NCBI GenBank assembly: GCA_965662545.1
Contig: CBFIHZ010000001.1
Location: 305,960-369,959, forward strand
DNA: 64,000 nucleotides
Source: CPC320 sp002684375
GTDB taxonomy: Bacteria > Pseudomonadota > Alphaproteobacteria > Rhodobacterales > Rhodobacteraceae
Direction of reading: 5' to 3'
The stretch's first letter is position 1. Each line of letters starts with the position of its first letter. Below the pieces are notes generated by a model. That model was not told the origin of the DNA. It was given only the letters and a program-made list of their open reading frames with translations, and did no database searches. The translations under genes were made by a program, and so were the position numbers. Shown here one piece after another: positions 35,929-44,927 of the stretch.

Positions 35929-36885
35929 ATGACAAATGAAATCGGTCTGGCTTTTTCTCATCCAATTGAGCGATCTGTCGCTTCGGGCATTTCTGTTGAC
36001 GATCAGGACGTGGACCGCATTTCTCTGCGCGATCATATCGTAGAGGTAGAAATTGGCGCGTTTCAAGCCGAGCGTGGAACGACCCAGAGAATTTGTTTCA
36101 ACGTGGTGGTCGAGGTGCGTCAGATCCTTCAGGCGCAGGTCGATGATGTCGATCGTATCTTAAGTTATGACAAGGTAACCGAGGCGATCAGCCAAGAATT
36201 GGCTGAGGAACGGTTGAACCTGTTGGAAACCCTCGCGGAACGCGTTGCAGACCGGATATTACTTGAGCAGCAAGCTGTTCGAGCCTTTGTTAGAATCGAA
36301 AAACTTGACCGTGGTCCGGGGGCACTTGGGGTCGAAATCGTCCGCTCCCGACGCGCCGTTCCGCAGCTTGTGGCTGAAGATGTCGAGATCGAAGAGCCAC
36401 ACCCAACCGTGGTGTACCTGTCCAACGCGGCCCTCGACTCACAGTATCTTACCCGGTGGGTTGACGCGCTCAAGGCGCAGAGTGGTCCGGTAATTTTATG
36501 TGTCGGTTTGCCCAAAACACCGACACTGTCGACCGAAAGCGGATTGGTGCAGCGGCGGATTGACCTGTTGGCAATCGAACAGAATTGCTGGCGGCTGGCG
36601 GGGCTTGATGCCAGATGCGTTGTGGTTGCGACCCGAACCGAATTGGACTGGGGTATGAAAAACGATCAGATCAGCGTTTGGGCACCGTCAAAAATCGTTC
36701 TGGACACGGTTGATACTCCGGCGCCCGCGCCGGGTGAGAGCGCGGATTTAGCCCTGTGGCTGGGCCAAATGCTGCAGGCGGTCAAAGTCCTTGTGGTGGG
36801 TGGCCCCGTGCCGGCCTCTGACTTGGCGGCGGCCTCTCAGTCTGTGCCAGTCGAGGTGGTTGCGGTGGAAAGCGTCGAAATTTGA
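35929..36885 (+). CDS. folB: dihydroneopterin aldolase with extra C-terminal domain
   Basis: FolB cleaves 7,8-dihydroneopterin to the pterin used in folate synthesis. The first ~130 residues (from RISLRDHIVEVEIGAFQAER) form the tunnelling-fold domain, with the conserved Glu of the GAFxxER motif and the Lys of VRIEKLDRGPGA. Typical FolB is about 120 residues; here another ~160 residues follow (from about PTVVYLSNAALDSQY), with an alpha/beta look (VILCVGLPKTPT, VLVVGGPVPASD) and no family I recognise. The ATG at 35929 has GGGAGGG upstream. It is followed by folP and glmM. Confidence 0.87.
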   Translation: MTNEIGLAFSHPIERSVASGISVDDQDVDRISLRDHIVEVEIGAFQAERGTTQRICFNVVVEVRQILQAQVDDVDRILSYDKVTEAISQELAEERLNLLETLAERVADRILLEQQAVRAFVRIEKLDRGPGALGVEIVRSRRAVPQLVAEDVEIEEPHPTVVYLSNAALDSQYLTRWVDALKAQSGPVILCVGLPKTPTLSTESGLVQRRIDLLAIEQNCWRLAGLDARCVVVATRTELDWGMKNDQISVWAPSKIVLDTVDTPAPAPGESADLALWLGQMLQAVKVLVVGGPVPASDLAAASQSVPVEVVAVESVEI

Positions 36886-36924
36886 GTACTTGCAATAGGC
36901 CGTTAGATTTCGCATGCACCTTTC

Positions 36925-37944
36925 ATGAGCGAATATTTTAGACCTCTGGTGCAAACTGGCCCTGTGCGGCCAAACACTGCTGTAGCCCTTGCGGGAGGTG
37001 CGTGCTGGTTCAGTCACGCCGAGCGTCTGAGTCGCAACAAACCGCCTGAGGTAATCAGGGCCAATGCCGTTCCTGAACCTTGGTTACGGGCGCTTGGCGC
37101 ACCGCGGCAATCTATCGCCGGGCTGGCATTTGATGTGCCCGTTTTGATGGGCATTTTAAACGTAACACCGGACAGCTTTTCTGACGGTGGTTGCTATGAC
37201 AATCAAGAGGCTGCGCTGGCGCGGGCACAAGAGATGGTGGCGCAGGGGGCAGATATTCTGGATGTTGGCGGAGAATCAACTCGTCCGGGGGCGCTCGAGG
37301 TTGCGGTCGATGTCGAAATTAGCCGTATCGTGCCGGTGATCGAAGCGGTGCGGCGCTGGCAACCTGTGACTATATCAATCGATACCCGAAAATCTGCAGT
37401 TGCCAGCGCGGCGCGTGCAGCGGGGGCAAACTTAGTCAATGATGTGTCGGGTTTTACCTTTGATCCCACCCTGGCAAAGCTGTGCCGCGATCTTCACCTG
37501 CCGGTGATTGTGATGCATGCCCAAGGGGTCCCGCAAACGATGCAAAAATCCCCGCACTATGATGACGTTGTGCTTGACGTGTATGATTTTTTGAAAAATC
37601 AAATCGCTGATTTGGTCGCCCTAGGTATTCCGCATGGGCAGATTATTGCAGATCCTGGCATCGGCTTTGGCAAATCTTTATCTCATAATGTTGAATTATT
37701 AAATCGGTTATCGGTGTTTCACGGCCTCGGTGTGCCTGTGATGCTGGGGGCATCGCGCAAAGGCTTTATTCGTGCTATTGGTCAGCCAGAAGATGCGAAT
37801 GACCGCATGCCTGGCTCTTTAGCTGTGGGTTTGGCGGCATTGGCGCAGGGTGTGCAGATCCTGCGGGTCCATGATGTGGCAGCGACCCGACAGGCCGTCA
37901 ATTTGTGGCAAGCGGTTGTCTATGGAGAGCATATTGGAACGTAA
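36925..37944 (+). CDS. folP: dihydropteroate synthase
   Basis: FolP condenses the pterin pyrophosphate with p-aminobenzoate and is the sulfonamide target. The TIM-barrel motifs are present: MGILNVTPDSFSDGG, ILDVGGESTRPG, VNDVSG, ADPGIGFGKS and LGASRKGFIR. The 339-residue length includes an N-terminal extension of about 70 residues, rich in Ala and Pro, before the barrel. It lies 39 bases after folB, and its last bases overlap glmM. Confidence 0.95.
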   Translation: MSEYFRPLVQTGPVRPNTAVALAGGACWFSHAERLSRNKPPEVIRANAVPEPWLRALGAPRQSIAGLAFDVPVLMGILNVTPDSFSDGGCYDNQEAALARAQEMVAQGADILDVGGESTRPGALEVAVDVEISRIVPVIEAVRRWQPVTISIDTRKSAVASAARAAGANLVNDVSGFTFDPTLAKLCRDLHLPVIVMHAQGVPQTMQKSPHYDDVVLDVYDFLKNQIADLVALGIPHGQIIADPGIGFGKSLSHNVELLNRLSVFHGLGVPVMLGASRKGFIRAIGQPEDANDRMPGSLAVGLAALAQGVQILRVHDVAATRQAVNLWQAVVYGEHIGT

Positions 37945-39277
37945 ATTATTTGGAACAGATGGTGTTCGGGGCACGGCGAATATTGCGCCGATGACCGCGG
38001 ATATGGCGCTGCGTATCGGCGCGGCTGCGGGACGGTATTTTCGCCGCGATAAGGCCGGTGTGCATCGGGTGGTCATTGGCAAAGATACCCGGCGCTCGGG
38101 CTATATGTTTGAAAGTGCGTTGACGGCGGGGCTGACCTCGACGGGCATGAATGTTTTGTTGCTGGGGCCGGTGCCGACCCCGGCCGTGGCGCTGTTAACG
38201 CCGTCGATGCGGGCTGATGTTGGGATCATGATCTCGGCCAGTCACAACCCTCATATCGACAATGGCATCAAGTTTTTTGGGCCTGACGGATTCAAACTGT
38301 CCGATCAGGCTGAGTCGGAGATCGAAGCTCTGGTTTATGACGGGGTCACGCTTGCGGCGTCTGAAAACATTGGACGTGCCAAGCGGATTGACGATGGGCG
38401 CTTTCGCTATCTTGAGCGGGTGAAATCAACCTTTCCACAGGGTATGCGCCTTGATGGGCTGAAGGTGGTGATCGATTGTGCCAACGGCGCGGCTTATCGT
38501 GCGGCCCCTGATGTGCTGTGGGAAATGGGCGCTGAGGTTATTCCTGTCGGGGTCGACCCGGACGGGGCCAATATAAATGAGAACTGTGGCTCCACCCATC
38601 CTGAAATTGCCGCGGCAACTGTGGTCGCCCATGGTGCCGATGTCGGAATTTGTCTCGATGGCGATGCGGATCGCGTGGTGATTATAGATGAAAACGGGCA
38701 GGTGGCGGACGGTGACCAGATTATGGCGCTTCTGGCTGCACGCTGGGCTGACGAGTCACGACTTAATCACGGGACGCTGGTGGCCACGGTCATGTCCAAC
38801 CTCGGGCTCGAGCGGTTTTTACACGGCCGCGGCTTGCGGTTGGAACGCACGCCAGTTGGTGACCGCTATGTGGTCGAAGCGATGCAGCGTGGCGGCTGGA
38901 ATTTGGGCGGTGAGCAATCGGGCCATATCGTGATGACCGATTATGCGACCACCGGCGACGGGTTGATGGCAGGGATGCAATTTCTGGCAGCGATGGCCTC
39001 AACAGAGCGCTCTGCCAGCGCTTTGGTCCGCAGTTTTGAGCCGGTGCCGCAACTGTTGAAAAATGTCCGGTTTGGTCTCGGTCAGACGCCACTTGAAACT
39101 GCGGCTGTGCAGGCTGCAATCGCAAGCGCTGAGGCTGATCTTACCGGGTCGGGGCGGCTGCTGATTCGCAAATCTGGCACCGAACCGCTGGTACGCGTGA
39201 TGGCTGAATGCGAGGATGACCGTCTTTTGCAACGGGTTGTTGAAGATGTTGTCGCTGCTGTCGAGGCCGCTGTTTAA
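37934..39277 (+). CDS. glmM: phosphoglucosamine mutase
   Basis: GlmM converts glucosamine 6-phosphate to glucosamine 1-phosphate for peptidoglycan and LPS precursors. The protein has the substrate loop KLFGTDGVRG at the N-terminus, the phosphoserine loop ISASHNPHIDNGIK, the metal loop CLDGDADRVV, the sugar loop GEQSGH and RKSGTEPLVR. I prefer the TTG at 37934 (GGAG six bases upstream), which gives the normal family N-terminus and overlaps the folP stop by 11 bases; the in-frame ATG at 37922 has no ribosome-binding site. RNase P RNA follows. Confidence 0.94.
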   Translation: MERKLFGTDGVRGTANIAPMTADMALRIGAAAGRYFRRDKAGVHRVVIGKDTRRSGYMFESALTAGLTSTGMNVLLLGPVPTPAVALLTPSMRADVGIMISASHNPHIDNGIKFFGPDGFKLSDQAESEIEALVYDGVTLAASENIGRAKRIDDGRFRYLERVKSTFPQGMRLDGLKVVIDCANGAAYRAAPDVLWEMGAEVIPVGVDPDGANINENCGSTHPEIAAATVVAHGADVGICLDGDADRVVIIDENGQVADGDQIMALLAARWADESRLNHGTLVATVMSNLGLERFLHGRGLRLERTPVGDRYVVEAMQRGGWNLGGEQSGHIVMTDYATTGDGLMAGMQFLAAMASTERSASALVRSFEPVPQLLKNVRFGLGQTPLETAAVQAAIASAEADLTGSGRLLIRKSGTEPLVRVMAECEDDRLLQRVVEDVVAAVEAAV

Positions 39278-39327
39278 ATTTCAAATGGGGATTGACGCAA
39301 CGCGGGTGCAGGCGTAGGGCCAAGCCT

Positions 39328-39738
39328 GCGCGGAGGGCTGGATGGCCGCGGGCCTGCAAAGGCGCGAGGAAAGTCCGGACTCCCAGAGGCAACGGTGCCG
39401 GGTAACGCCCGGGCGGGGTAACCCGACGGAAAGCGCCACAGAAAACAAACCGCCGTCGTGCAGGGCCTCGCCCTGCAGAGCCGACGGTAAGGGTGAAACG
39501 GTGGGGTAAGAGCCCACCGGGGGGCTGGCAACAGCCGCCGCATGGCAAGCCCCACCGGGAGCAATGCCGAATAGGGACCTTGCGCGGGTTTGATCGGGTT
39601 TCCGATATCACCGCAGGCAGCCTTTGCCCAAAGGTCCGGGTTGGCAGCTAGAAGCGCGCGGGCAATCGCGCGTTTAGAGGAATGGCCATCACCGGGACGC
39701 CGTCCCGGAACAAAATCCGGCTTACAGGCCCTCCGCGC
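39328..39738 (+). ncRNA. rnpB: RNase P RNA, class A
   Basis: The sequence has the universal elements of RNase P RNA: GAGGAAAGTCCGGACTCC near the 5' end, ACAGAAAACAAACCGCC, GGTAAGGGTGAAACGGTG followed by GGTAAGAGCCCACCG, and 3' AGAGGAATGGCCATCAC with GAACAAAATCCGGCTTACAG. The ends are set by the P1 helix, where GCGCGGAGGGC (39328-39338) pairs perfectly with GCCCTCCGCGC (39728-39738). The length, ~411 nucleotides, fits the alphaproteobacterial type. It processes the 5' ends of tRNAs. It lies between glmM and rpmG. Confidence 0.97.
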
Positions 39739-39844
39739 ATCCTCAATCTTGAAATCCCTGTTGACTTGGGGGCAGGACCCGCTAGAAAGCGCCCCTACAG
39801 TGAATTTTACCGAATGCCAAACTATTCGGTGCAGGAGACGACTT

Positions 39845-40012
39845 ATGGCGAAGCCTACCACAATCAAAATCCGCCTGAACTCGACAGCGGGAACGGGACA
39901 CTTTTATGTCACCAAGAAAAACGCTCGGACGATGACCGAAAAAATGACCGTGCGCAAATATGACCCGGTTGTGCGAAAGCATGTTGAGTATAAAGAAGGC
40001 AAAATCAAGTAA
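39845..40012 (+). CDS. rpmG: 50S ribosomal protein L33
   Basis: The 55-residue basic protein, beginning MAKPTTIKIRLNSTAGTG and containing FYVTKKNARTM and EYKEGKIK, is L33 of the large ribosomal subunit. It lacks the zinc-ribbon cysteine pairs, so it is the zinc-independent form. GGAG lies upstream of the ATG at 39845. The gene lies about 100 bases after rnpB, and a strong terminator follows. Confidence 0.97.
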   Translation: MAKPTTIKIRLNSTAGTGHFYVTKKNARTMTEKMTVRKYDPVVRKHVEYKEGKIK

Positions 40013-40061
40013 ACCCTTCTCGGGTTTGCCGGACCCCTTTTCCTAGGGGGCGCAGATTTAC

Positions 40062-40099
40062 AAAAACCCTGTCCGCGCATCGGTGCGGCAGGGTTTTTT
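40062..40099 (+). terminator. rho-independent terminator after rpmG
   Basis: AAAACCCTG and CCGC pair with GCGG and CAGGGTTTT around a short loop, and the stem ends in TTTTTT. A smaller hairpin (AAACCC/GGGTTT) overlaps the rpmG stop codon upstream. Confidence 0.9.
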
Positions 40100-40277
40100 G
40101 TGTCAGCCTTTACGTCCTAACTTGATACGCGTCCTCGATATATGTGACCTTACCTTTTTCATATGTGCCCCACCATGTCTGCAAACATCATATTGGTGGA
40201 CCTTCATACGGGCAGGCTTGCAACGCGGGTTAAAAGCAGGCCTAGTGCGGGCAACCGGGAACAAGGGGGGCAAGTCC

Positions 40278-41381
40278 ATGCTTGCGGGGGTCAGAATCAT
40301 AGAAATAGAGGCGCTTGGGCCGGCGCCGTTTGCCGCGATGTTGTTGGCTGACCTTGGTGCGGATATCATCACAATTCACCGTAAATTGGCTGCCGAAACG
40401 CCGGGCAAGGGCGCAGAGAATCTGCTCGACCGCGGCAAGCGATCGATCGCGCTTGATCTCAAAGACCCGGAAGACACGCAAATTCTGAAGCGGTTGTTGA
40501 AAACCGCTGACGGGCTTATCGAAGGCTTTCGCCCCGGGGTGATGGAGCGTTTGGGACTGGGTCCAAAGGACTGTCATCAGATTCGTCCACAACTGATTTA
40601 TGGGCGCATGACGGGGTGGGGGCAAACTGGGCCCAAAGCGGCGCAAGCAGGTCATGATCTGAATTATATCGGTCTGTCTGGCGCGCTTTGGTATGCGTCT
40701 GCACCAGACGATATACCAATTGCGCCAGCAACATTGGTGGGTGATATTGGCGGTGGTGCAATGTATTTGACCGTTGGCATGTTGGCGGGACTGCTGAAAG
40801 CCCGTGCCACGGGCGCAGGGTGCGTCGTTGACGCGGCCATCGTCGACGGATCGGCGCATATGATGAACTTGTTGATGTCTCTGCGCTCCAGTGGTGGTTT
40901 TCGAACTATGCGCGGTCAAAGTCTACTGGACGGGCCGCATTGGTCACGTGTCTACCGCTGTGGTGACGGCGGGTATTTTACTGTGCAGGCGCTAGAGCCA
41001 AAATTTTATGCACAGTTTCTTGATCTTATGGGGCTTGCTGGCGATGTGGATTTCACCGATCAATTCGATCAGACGCGCTGGCCAGTTTTGACCAGGCGCC
41101 TCGCGCAGATTTTTGTTGAAAAACCGCGCGCGCATTGGTCGGCGATTTTTGCAAACTCGGACGCCTGTGCCGGACCGGTGCTAAATCCTGAAGAGGCGAT
41201 GGCAGAGACGCATATGCAGGCACGCGGAGTTTGGTCTGCGCCTGAGGGACGTTTGCAAGCCGCGGCGGCCCCGCGTTTTGACGGTGCAAACCCTTCAATT
41301 CCGTCGCCAATCCCCCGGCGTGATCAGGACAGGTGCTGTATTCTTGACGAACTTGAACAACTTGAAAGAGCCGCACCATGA
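40278..41381 (+). CDS. CaiB/BaiF (family III) CoA-transferase or alpha-methylacyl-CoA racemase
   Basis: The 367-residue protein belongs to the family III CoA-transferase fold: GVRIIEIEALGPAPFAAMLLADLGAD at the start, then LIEGFRPGVMERLGLG, GRMTGWGQTGP, AGHDLNYIGLSGAL and GCVVDAAIVDGSAHM. The short length, the AGHDLNY histidine and the Asp in DIGGGAMYL fit the alpha-methylacyl-CoA racemase subgroup better than formyl-CoA transferase, but the substrate is not certain. A GGGGGG ribosome-binding site precedes the ATG at 40278. Its stop overlaps the nitroreductase start, so the two are coupled. Confidence 0.87.
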   Translation: MLAGVRIIEIEALGPAPFAAMLLADLGADIITIHRKLAAETPGKGAENLLDRGKRSIALDLKDPEDTQILKRLLKTADGLIEGFRPGVMERLGLGPKDCHQIRPQLIYGRMTGWGQTGPKAAQAGHDLNYIGLSGALWYASAPDDIPIAPATLVGDIGGGAMYLTVGMLAGLLKARATGAGCVVDAAIVDGSAHMMNLLMSLRSSGGFRTMRGQSLLDGPHWSRVYRCGDGGYFTVQALEPKFYAQFLDLMGLAGDVDFTDQFDQTRWPVLTRRLAQIFVEKPRAHWSAIFANSDACAGPVLNPEEAMAETHMQARGVWSAPEGRLQAAAAPRFDGANPSIPSPIPRRDQDRCCILDELEQLERAAP

Positions 41382-42043
41382 GAGATTTTCACATGCTCGA
41401 GTCGCTTCTGGCTCAGCGCCATTCTTGCCGGGCTTTTTTAAACCGGCCGGTTGAGCGGGCTTTGGTGGAGCGCGTGGTCGAGACCGCGCAAAAAGTGCCC
41501 AGCTGGTGTAATTCGCAACCTTGGCAGCTGATCGTGCTTAGTCACGCTGAAACCAACCGATTGCGCGACCGATTTGAGGCCGCGGATGTGGCGACGCCTA
41601 ATCCGGACGTGACGTTCCCCGAGCGTTATATCGGGGCGTATAAGACGCGGCGCTCGGAATGCGGTTGGCAGCTTTATGATGCAGTGGGGGTGAAAAAGGG
41701 TGACCGGGTCGCCTCTGCGCAGCAGATGATGGAGAACTTTCGGTTTTTTGGCGCGCCGCATGTAGCCTTTGTCACCAGCCCGGTGGCGCTTGGGGCCTAT
41801 GGCATTCTGGATTGTGGGGCTTTTGTTACCGGTTTTATGTTGGCGGCGCAGGCGCTGGGGCTGGGTTCGATTGCACAGGCGGCACTGGCAGGTCATGCAC
41901 CTTTGGTGCGCGACGCGCTAGAGGTGCCCGAGGATCGTCAGATCTTATGCGGGATCTCATTTGGCTATAGCGATACGGCCCATCCCGCCAACAGTTTTCG
42001 CACCACGCGCGCGGCAGTGGATGAGGTGATGGATTGGCGGTAG
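41378..42043 (+). CDS. nitroreductase family FMN oxidoreductase
   Basis: The 221-residue protein has the nitroreductase fold signatures LLAQRHSCRAFLNRPV (FMN phosphate contacts), KVPSWCNSQPWQLIVL and the C-terminal ILCGISFGYSD. The family reduces nitro compounds, quinones or enones with NAD(P)H. Translation starts at an ATG overlapping the CoA-transferase stop (ATGA), so a shared metabolic step on an acyl-CoA or enone is possible but not shown. Confidence 0.9.
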   Translation: MRDFHMLESLLAQRHSCRAFLNRPVERALVERVVETAQKVPSWCNSQPWQLIVLSHAETNRLRDRFEAADVATPNPDVTFPERYIGAYKTRRSECGWQLYDAVGVKKGDRVASAQQMMENFRFFGAPHVAFVTSPVALGAYGILDCGAFVTGFMLAAQALGLGSIAQAALAGHAPLVRDALEVPEDRQILCGISFGYSDTAHPANSFRTTRAAVDEVMDWR

Positions 42044-42076
42044 GTCTAACCAACATTGCGCCAGTTCGGCACTTGC

Positions 42077-42772
42077 TCAGTCGAATGTGATCGGCACCAT
42101 AACCTCGGGCTCTATAACATCAACCTCGGGAAGGGCGGCGATCAGCACCTCGGCCGATTGCTCTAACAGAGGCATGGTGCGGTAGTGGCACGGAATGACG
42201 GTTTTAAAGTCGAAAAACGTCCGAGCCGCATAGGCCGCACGCCGCATGTCCATGGTGAAATGCCCGCCGGCACAGAGGATGCCGATGTCGGGGGCGTGGA
42301 GATCGTTGAACACTTTCATATCCGCCATCACGTCGGTATCACCCGAAACATAGATCGTGTGCCCGGCGCCTTCGATCATAAAGCCGCATTCAGTGCCGAC
42401 AAAGCGCGGTCCCTCGGGACTGGACATGCTGGAGGAATGCACCGCGTGTACCATGGTGATGGCAACTCCGTCCAGATTGACAGTTCCGCCCTTGTTAAAG
42501 CCTGTGGTCTGAACGCCCTCTGTGTCGTTCCAAAAACCCATCAAATCGTATTGGCCAAGGATCGGGATGTTCAAACTGCGCGCGAGCGATAATGCATCGA
42601 CGCTGTGGTCGGCATGGCCATGGGTGATCACGATATGCGTTGCCCCATCGACAGCGCTTTGATGCAACGCTTGTGGCAGCATTGGATTGCCACTGAGCCA
42701 CGGATCAATCAAAAGTACCTTGTCGGCAATTTCAATTCGAAAAGAACCATGCCCTAGCCAGATGATCTGCAT
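42077..42772 (-). CDS. metal-dependent hydrolase, UPF0173 (metallo-beta-lactamase fold)
   Basis: The 231-residue protein has the MBL motif THGHADHSVD, the N-terminal IIWLGHGSFRIEIADKVLLIDPWL, the GTECGFMIEGAGHTIYVSGD segment and the late His in VIPCHYRTMPLLE. This arrangement is typical of the YtkL/UPF0173 family of zinc hydrolases with unknown substrate. It is convergent with the nitroreductase gene and divergent from gatC. Confidence 0.9.
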   Translation of the reverse strand: MQIIWLGHGSFRIEIADKVLLIDPWLSGNPMLPQALHQSAVDGATHIVITHGHADHSVDALSLARSLNIPILGQYDLMGFWNDTEGVQTTGFNKGGTVNLDGVAITMVHAVHSSSMSSPEGPRFVGTECGFMIEGAGHTIYVSGDTDVMADMKVFNDLHAPDIGILCAGGHFTMDMRRAAYAARTFFDFKTVIPCHYRTMPLLEQSAEVLIAALPEVDVIEPEVMVPITFD

Positions 42773-43139
42773 TCTGTATCTCCCCGTTTTAGGATATGTT
42801 ATCAGGGCAAAACGCTAAAACGGTCTGCGTGCTTTGCCAAGTTGATTTTAGCCAGTACTCGGCCCTTGTTTAGCCTGTGCTCGGTCTTTACTTGGCCTTT
42901 ATACGGTCAGTATCGAGCCGGCAATTGGCACGCTTGTGTCCGGGGTGAAAACTATGCGGTGGCGGGATGGATACTGCGTTTTGCGGTGTGTTAGCTTTTG
43001 GCCTGCCGGGGCGTGAGAGAGTGGGTGGCGCAAGTTGGGATTGTGAGTGATCTTGAAGTTTTTGGATTATCGATGTCAGATGCTTGCGAAGCAGGGCGCG
43101 GATCGCTAAACCAAAGTCAAATTGTAAGTGGAGAGCCGG
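42773..43139. other. intergenic region with a 22-bp imperfect tandem repeat (367 bp)
   Basis: No gene is supported here. The promoters of the UPF0173 hydrolase (minus) and gatC (plus) must lie in it. Two adjacent 22-bp units at 42847-42868 and 42869-42890, both of the form TTTAGCC-n-GT-n-CTCGG, match at 17 of 22 positions, and a weaker third copy may follow. This could be a regulator-binding site or chance duplication. Confidence 0.5.
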
Positions 43140-43427
43140 ATGGCGATTGATACTGAAACCGCCGCACGTGTGGCCAAGCTGGCCCGGATCAAAGTTGAGG
43201 ACAGCGACCTGCCGGCGCTGGCAGGTGAGTTTAATGCCATTTTGGGATTTATTGAACAGCTCAATGAAGTTGATGTCTCCGGTGTAGAGCCGATGACTTC
43301 GGTCACGCCGATGCGGTTGAAACGGCGGGTCGACGCGGTCACAGACGGAGATCGGCAAGATAGGATCAGGGCCAATGCCCCCGATTTTCGCGAAGGATTT
43401 TTTGCGGTGCCGAAGGTGGTTGAATAA
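43140..43427 (+). CDS. gatC: Asp-tRNA(Asn)/Glu-tRNA(Gln) amidotransferase subunit C
   Basis: GatC is the small scaffold subunit of the GatCAB amidotransferase, which makes Gln-tRNA(Gln) and/or Asn-tRNA(Asn). The 95-residue protein shows the family pattern AARVAKLARIKVEDSDLPAL, ILGFIEQLNEVDVSGVEPMTSV and the C-terminal DFREGFFAVPKVVE. GGAG precedes the ATG at 43140. The stop overlaps the gatA start by one base; gatB is not in the window. Confidence 0.96.
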   Translation: MAIDTETAARVAKLARIKVEDSDLPALAGEFNAILGFIEQLNEVDVSGVEPMTSVTPMRLKRRVDAVTDGDRQDRIRANAPDFREGFFAVPKVVE

Positions 43428-44920
43428 TGTCTGATCTGAATGCTCTTACCCTTGCTGAGGCGCGCGACAAACTGATCGCCAAAGAGATCACCAGCGTCGA
43501 ACTGACCGAGGCTTGCCTGGCGGCGATTGAGGGCTCTGACAGCCTGAACGCTTTTGTGCATAAAACCCCCGAGATGGCGCTTGATCAGGCACGGGCCGCA
43601 GATCAGCGTCTGGCCAAGGGGTCGGCACAGGATCCGGCACCGGCGCTGTGCGGTCTGCCTTTGGGAATCAAGGATCTGTTCTGTACCAAGGGTGTACCCA
43701 GCCAAGCGGCCAGTGCCATTTTGAAAGGCTTTAAGCCGGAATATGAATCCACCGTCAGCCAGAATCTGCTGGATGCCGGCGCGGTGATGCTGGGCAAGTT
43801 GAATATGGACGAATTTGCCATGGGCAGTTCGAACGAAACATCGGTGTATGGCGACACGGTCAACCCTTGGAAGGTCGATGACCGGCGTCTCACACCGGGT
43901 GGCTCGTCGGGCGGCTCGGCTGGTGCTGTGGCAGCTGACCTATGCCTTGCGGCAACGGGCACCGATACCGGCGGCTCGATCCGTCAACCGGCTGCGTTTA
44001 CTGGCACAGTTGGGATCAAGCCGACCTATGGGCGCTGTTCACGTTGGGGCATCGTGGCCTTTGCCAGTTCGCTGGATCAGGCGGGGCCGATCACCAAATC
44101 TGTGCGCGATGCGGCGATTATGCTCGAGGCGATGTGTGGTCATGATCCCAAAGACAGCACCAGTGCCGAATTGCCGGTGCCAAATTTTGAAGCATTGCTG
44201 ACCGGTGATATTCGCGGTAAAAAAATTGGTATTCCGAAAGAATACCGGATGGATGGCATGCCCGAGGAAATCGAGGCGCTGTGGCGGGATGGGGCGGCAA
44301 AGCTGGCCGATGCTGGGGCCGAAATGGTTGATATCAGTCTGCCGCACACACAGTATGCACTGCCAGCTTATTATGTCATTGCACCGGCCGAGGCGTCTTC
44401 AAATTTGGCGCGCTATGACGGTGTGCGCTATGGTCATCGCGCCACATTGGATGCGGGGGACGGTATCACCGAGATGTATGAAAAAACCCGCGCCGAGGGG
44501 TTTGGCGCCGAGGTGCAGCGGCGGGTTATGGTTGGCACTTATGTTTTGTCGGCGGGCTTTTATGATGCCTATTACAACCGGGCCCGTAAGGTGCGTGCGT
44601 TAATCAAGCAAGATTTCGATACGGTTTTTGCCGCAGGCGTTGACGCAATTCTTGCGCCGACCACGCCGTCGGCCGCTTTCGGTCTGGGGGAGATGCAAAA
44701 CGCGGATCCTTTACAGATGTATCTCAATGATGTGTTCACGGTCACCGTCAATCTGGCGGGGCTGCCGGGCATTTCGGTGCCTGCTGGGCTGGATGCACAG
44801 GGACTGCCGCTGGGATTGCAATTGATTGGGCGACCCTGGGAAGAAGGCGATTTGCTGAATTTTGCGTTTGCGTTAGAGCGCGCGGTCGGATTCTCACACA
44901 AACCTAACAAATGGTGGTAG
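43427..44920 (+). CDS. gatA: Asp-tRNA(Asn)/Glu-tRNA(Gln) amidotransferase subunit A
   Basis: GatA is the amidase subunit that releases ammonia from glutamine. The 497-residue protein has the amidase-signature triad: the Lys in LPLGIKDLFCTKG, the cis-Ser region TPGGSSGGSAGAVA and the nucleophile Ser in GTDTGGSIRQPAAF. The DQAGPITKSVRDAA region and the C-terminal QLIGRPWEEGDLL are typical. It follows gatC directly. Confidence 0.96.
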   Translation: MSDLNALTLAEARDKLIAKEITSVELTEACLAAIEGSDSLNAFVHKTPEMALDQARAADQRLAKGSAQDPAPALCGLPLGIKDLFCTKGVPSQAASAILKGFKPEYESTVSQNLLDAGAVMLGKLNMDEFAMGSSNETSVYGDTVNPWKVDDRRLTPGGSSGGSAGAVAADLCLAATGTDTGGSIRQPAAFTGTVGIKPTYGRCSRWGIVAFASSLDQAGPITKSVRDAAIMLEAMCGHDPKDSTSAELPVPNFEALLTGDIRGKKIGIPKEYRMDGMPEEIEALWRDGAAKLADAGAEMVDISLPHTQYALPAYYVIAPAEASSNLARYDGVRYGHRATLDAGDGITEMYEKTRAEGFGAEVQRRVMVGTYVLSAGFYDAYYNRARKVRALIKQDFDTVFAAGVDAILAPTTPSAAFGLGEMQNADPLQMYLNDVFTVTVNLAGLPGISVPAGLDAQGLPLGLQLIGRPWEEGDLLNFAFALERAVGFSHKPNKWW

Positions 44921-44927
44921 GCGGCAG

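Noticed and set aside
39141..39867. Long minus-strand frames across the rnpB locus
   Set aside because: They are antisense to glmM and RNase P RNA; the RNA fits its consensus along the whole length and the peptides are low-complexity, Arg/Pro-rich.
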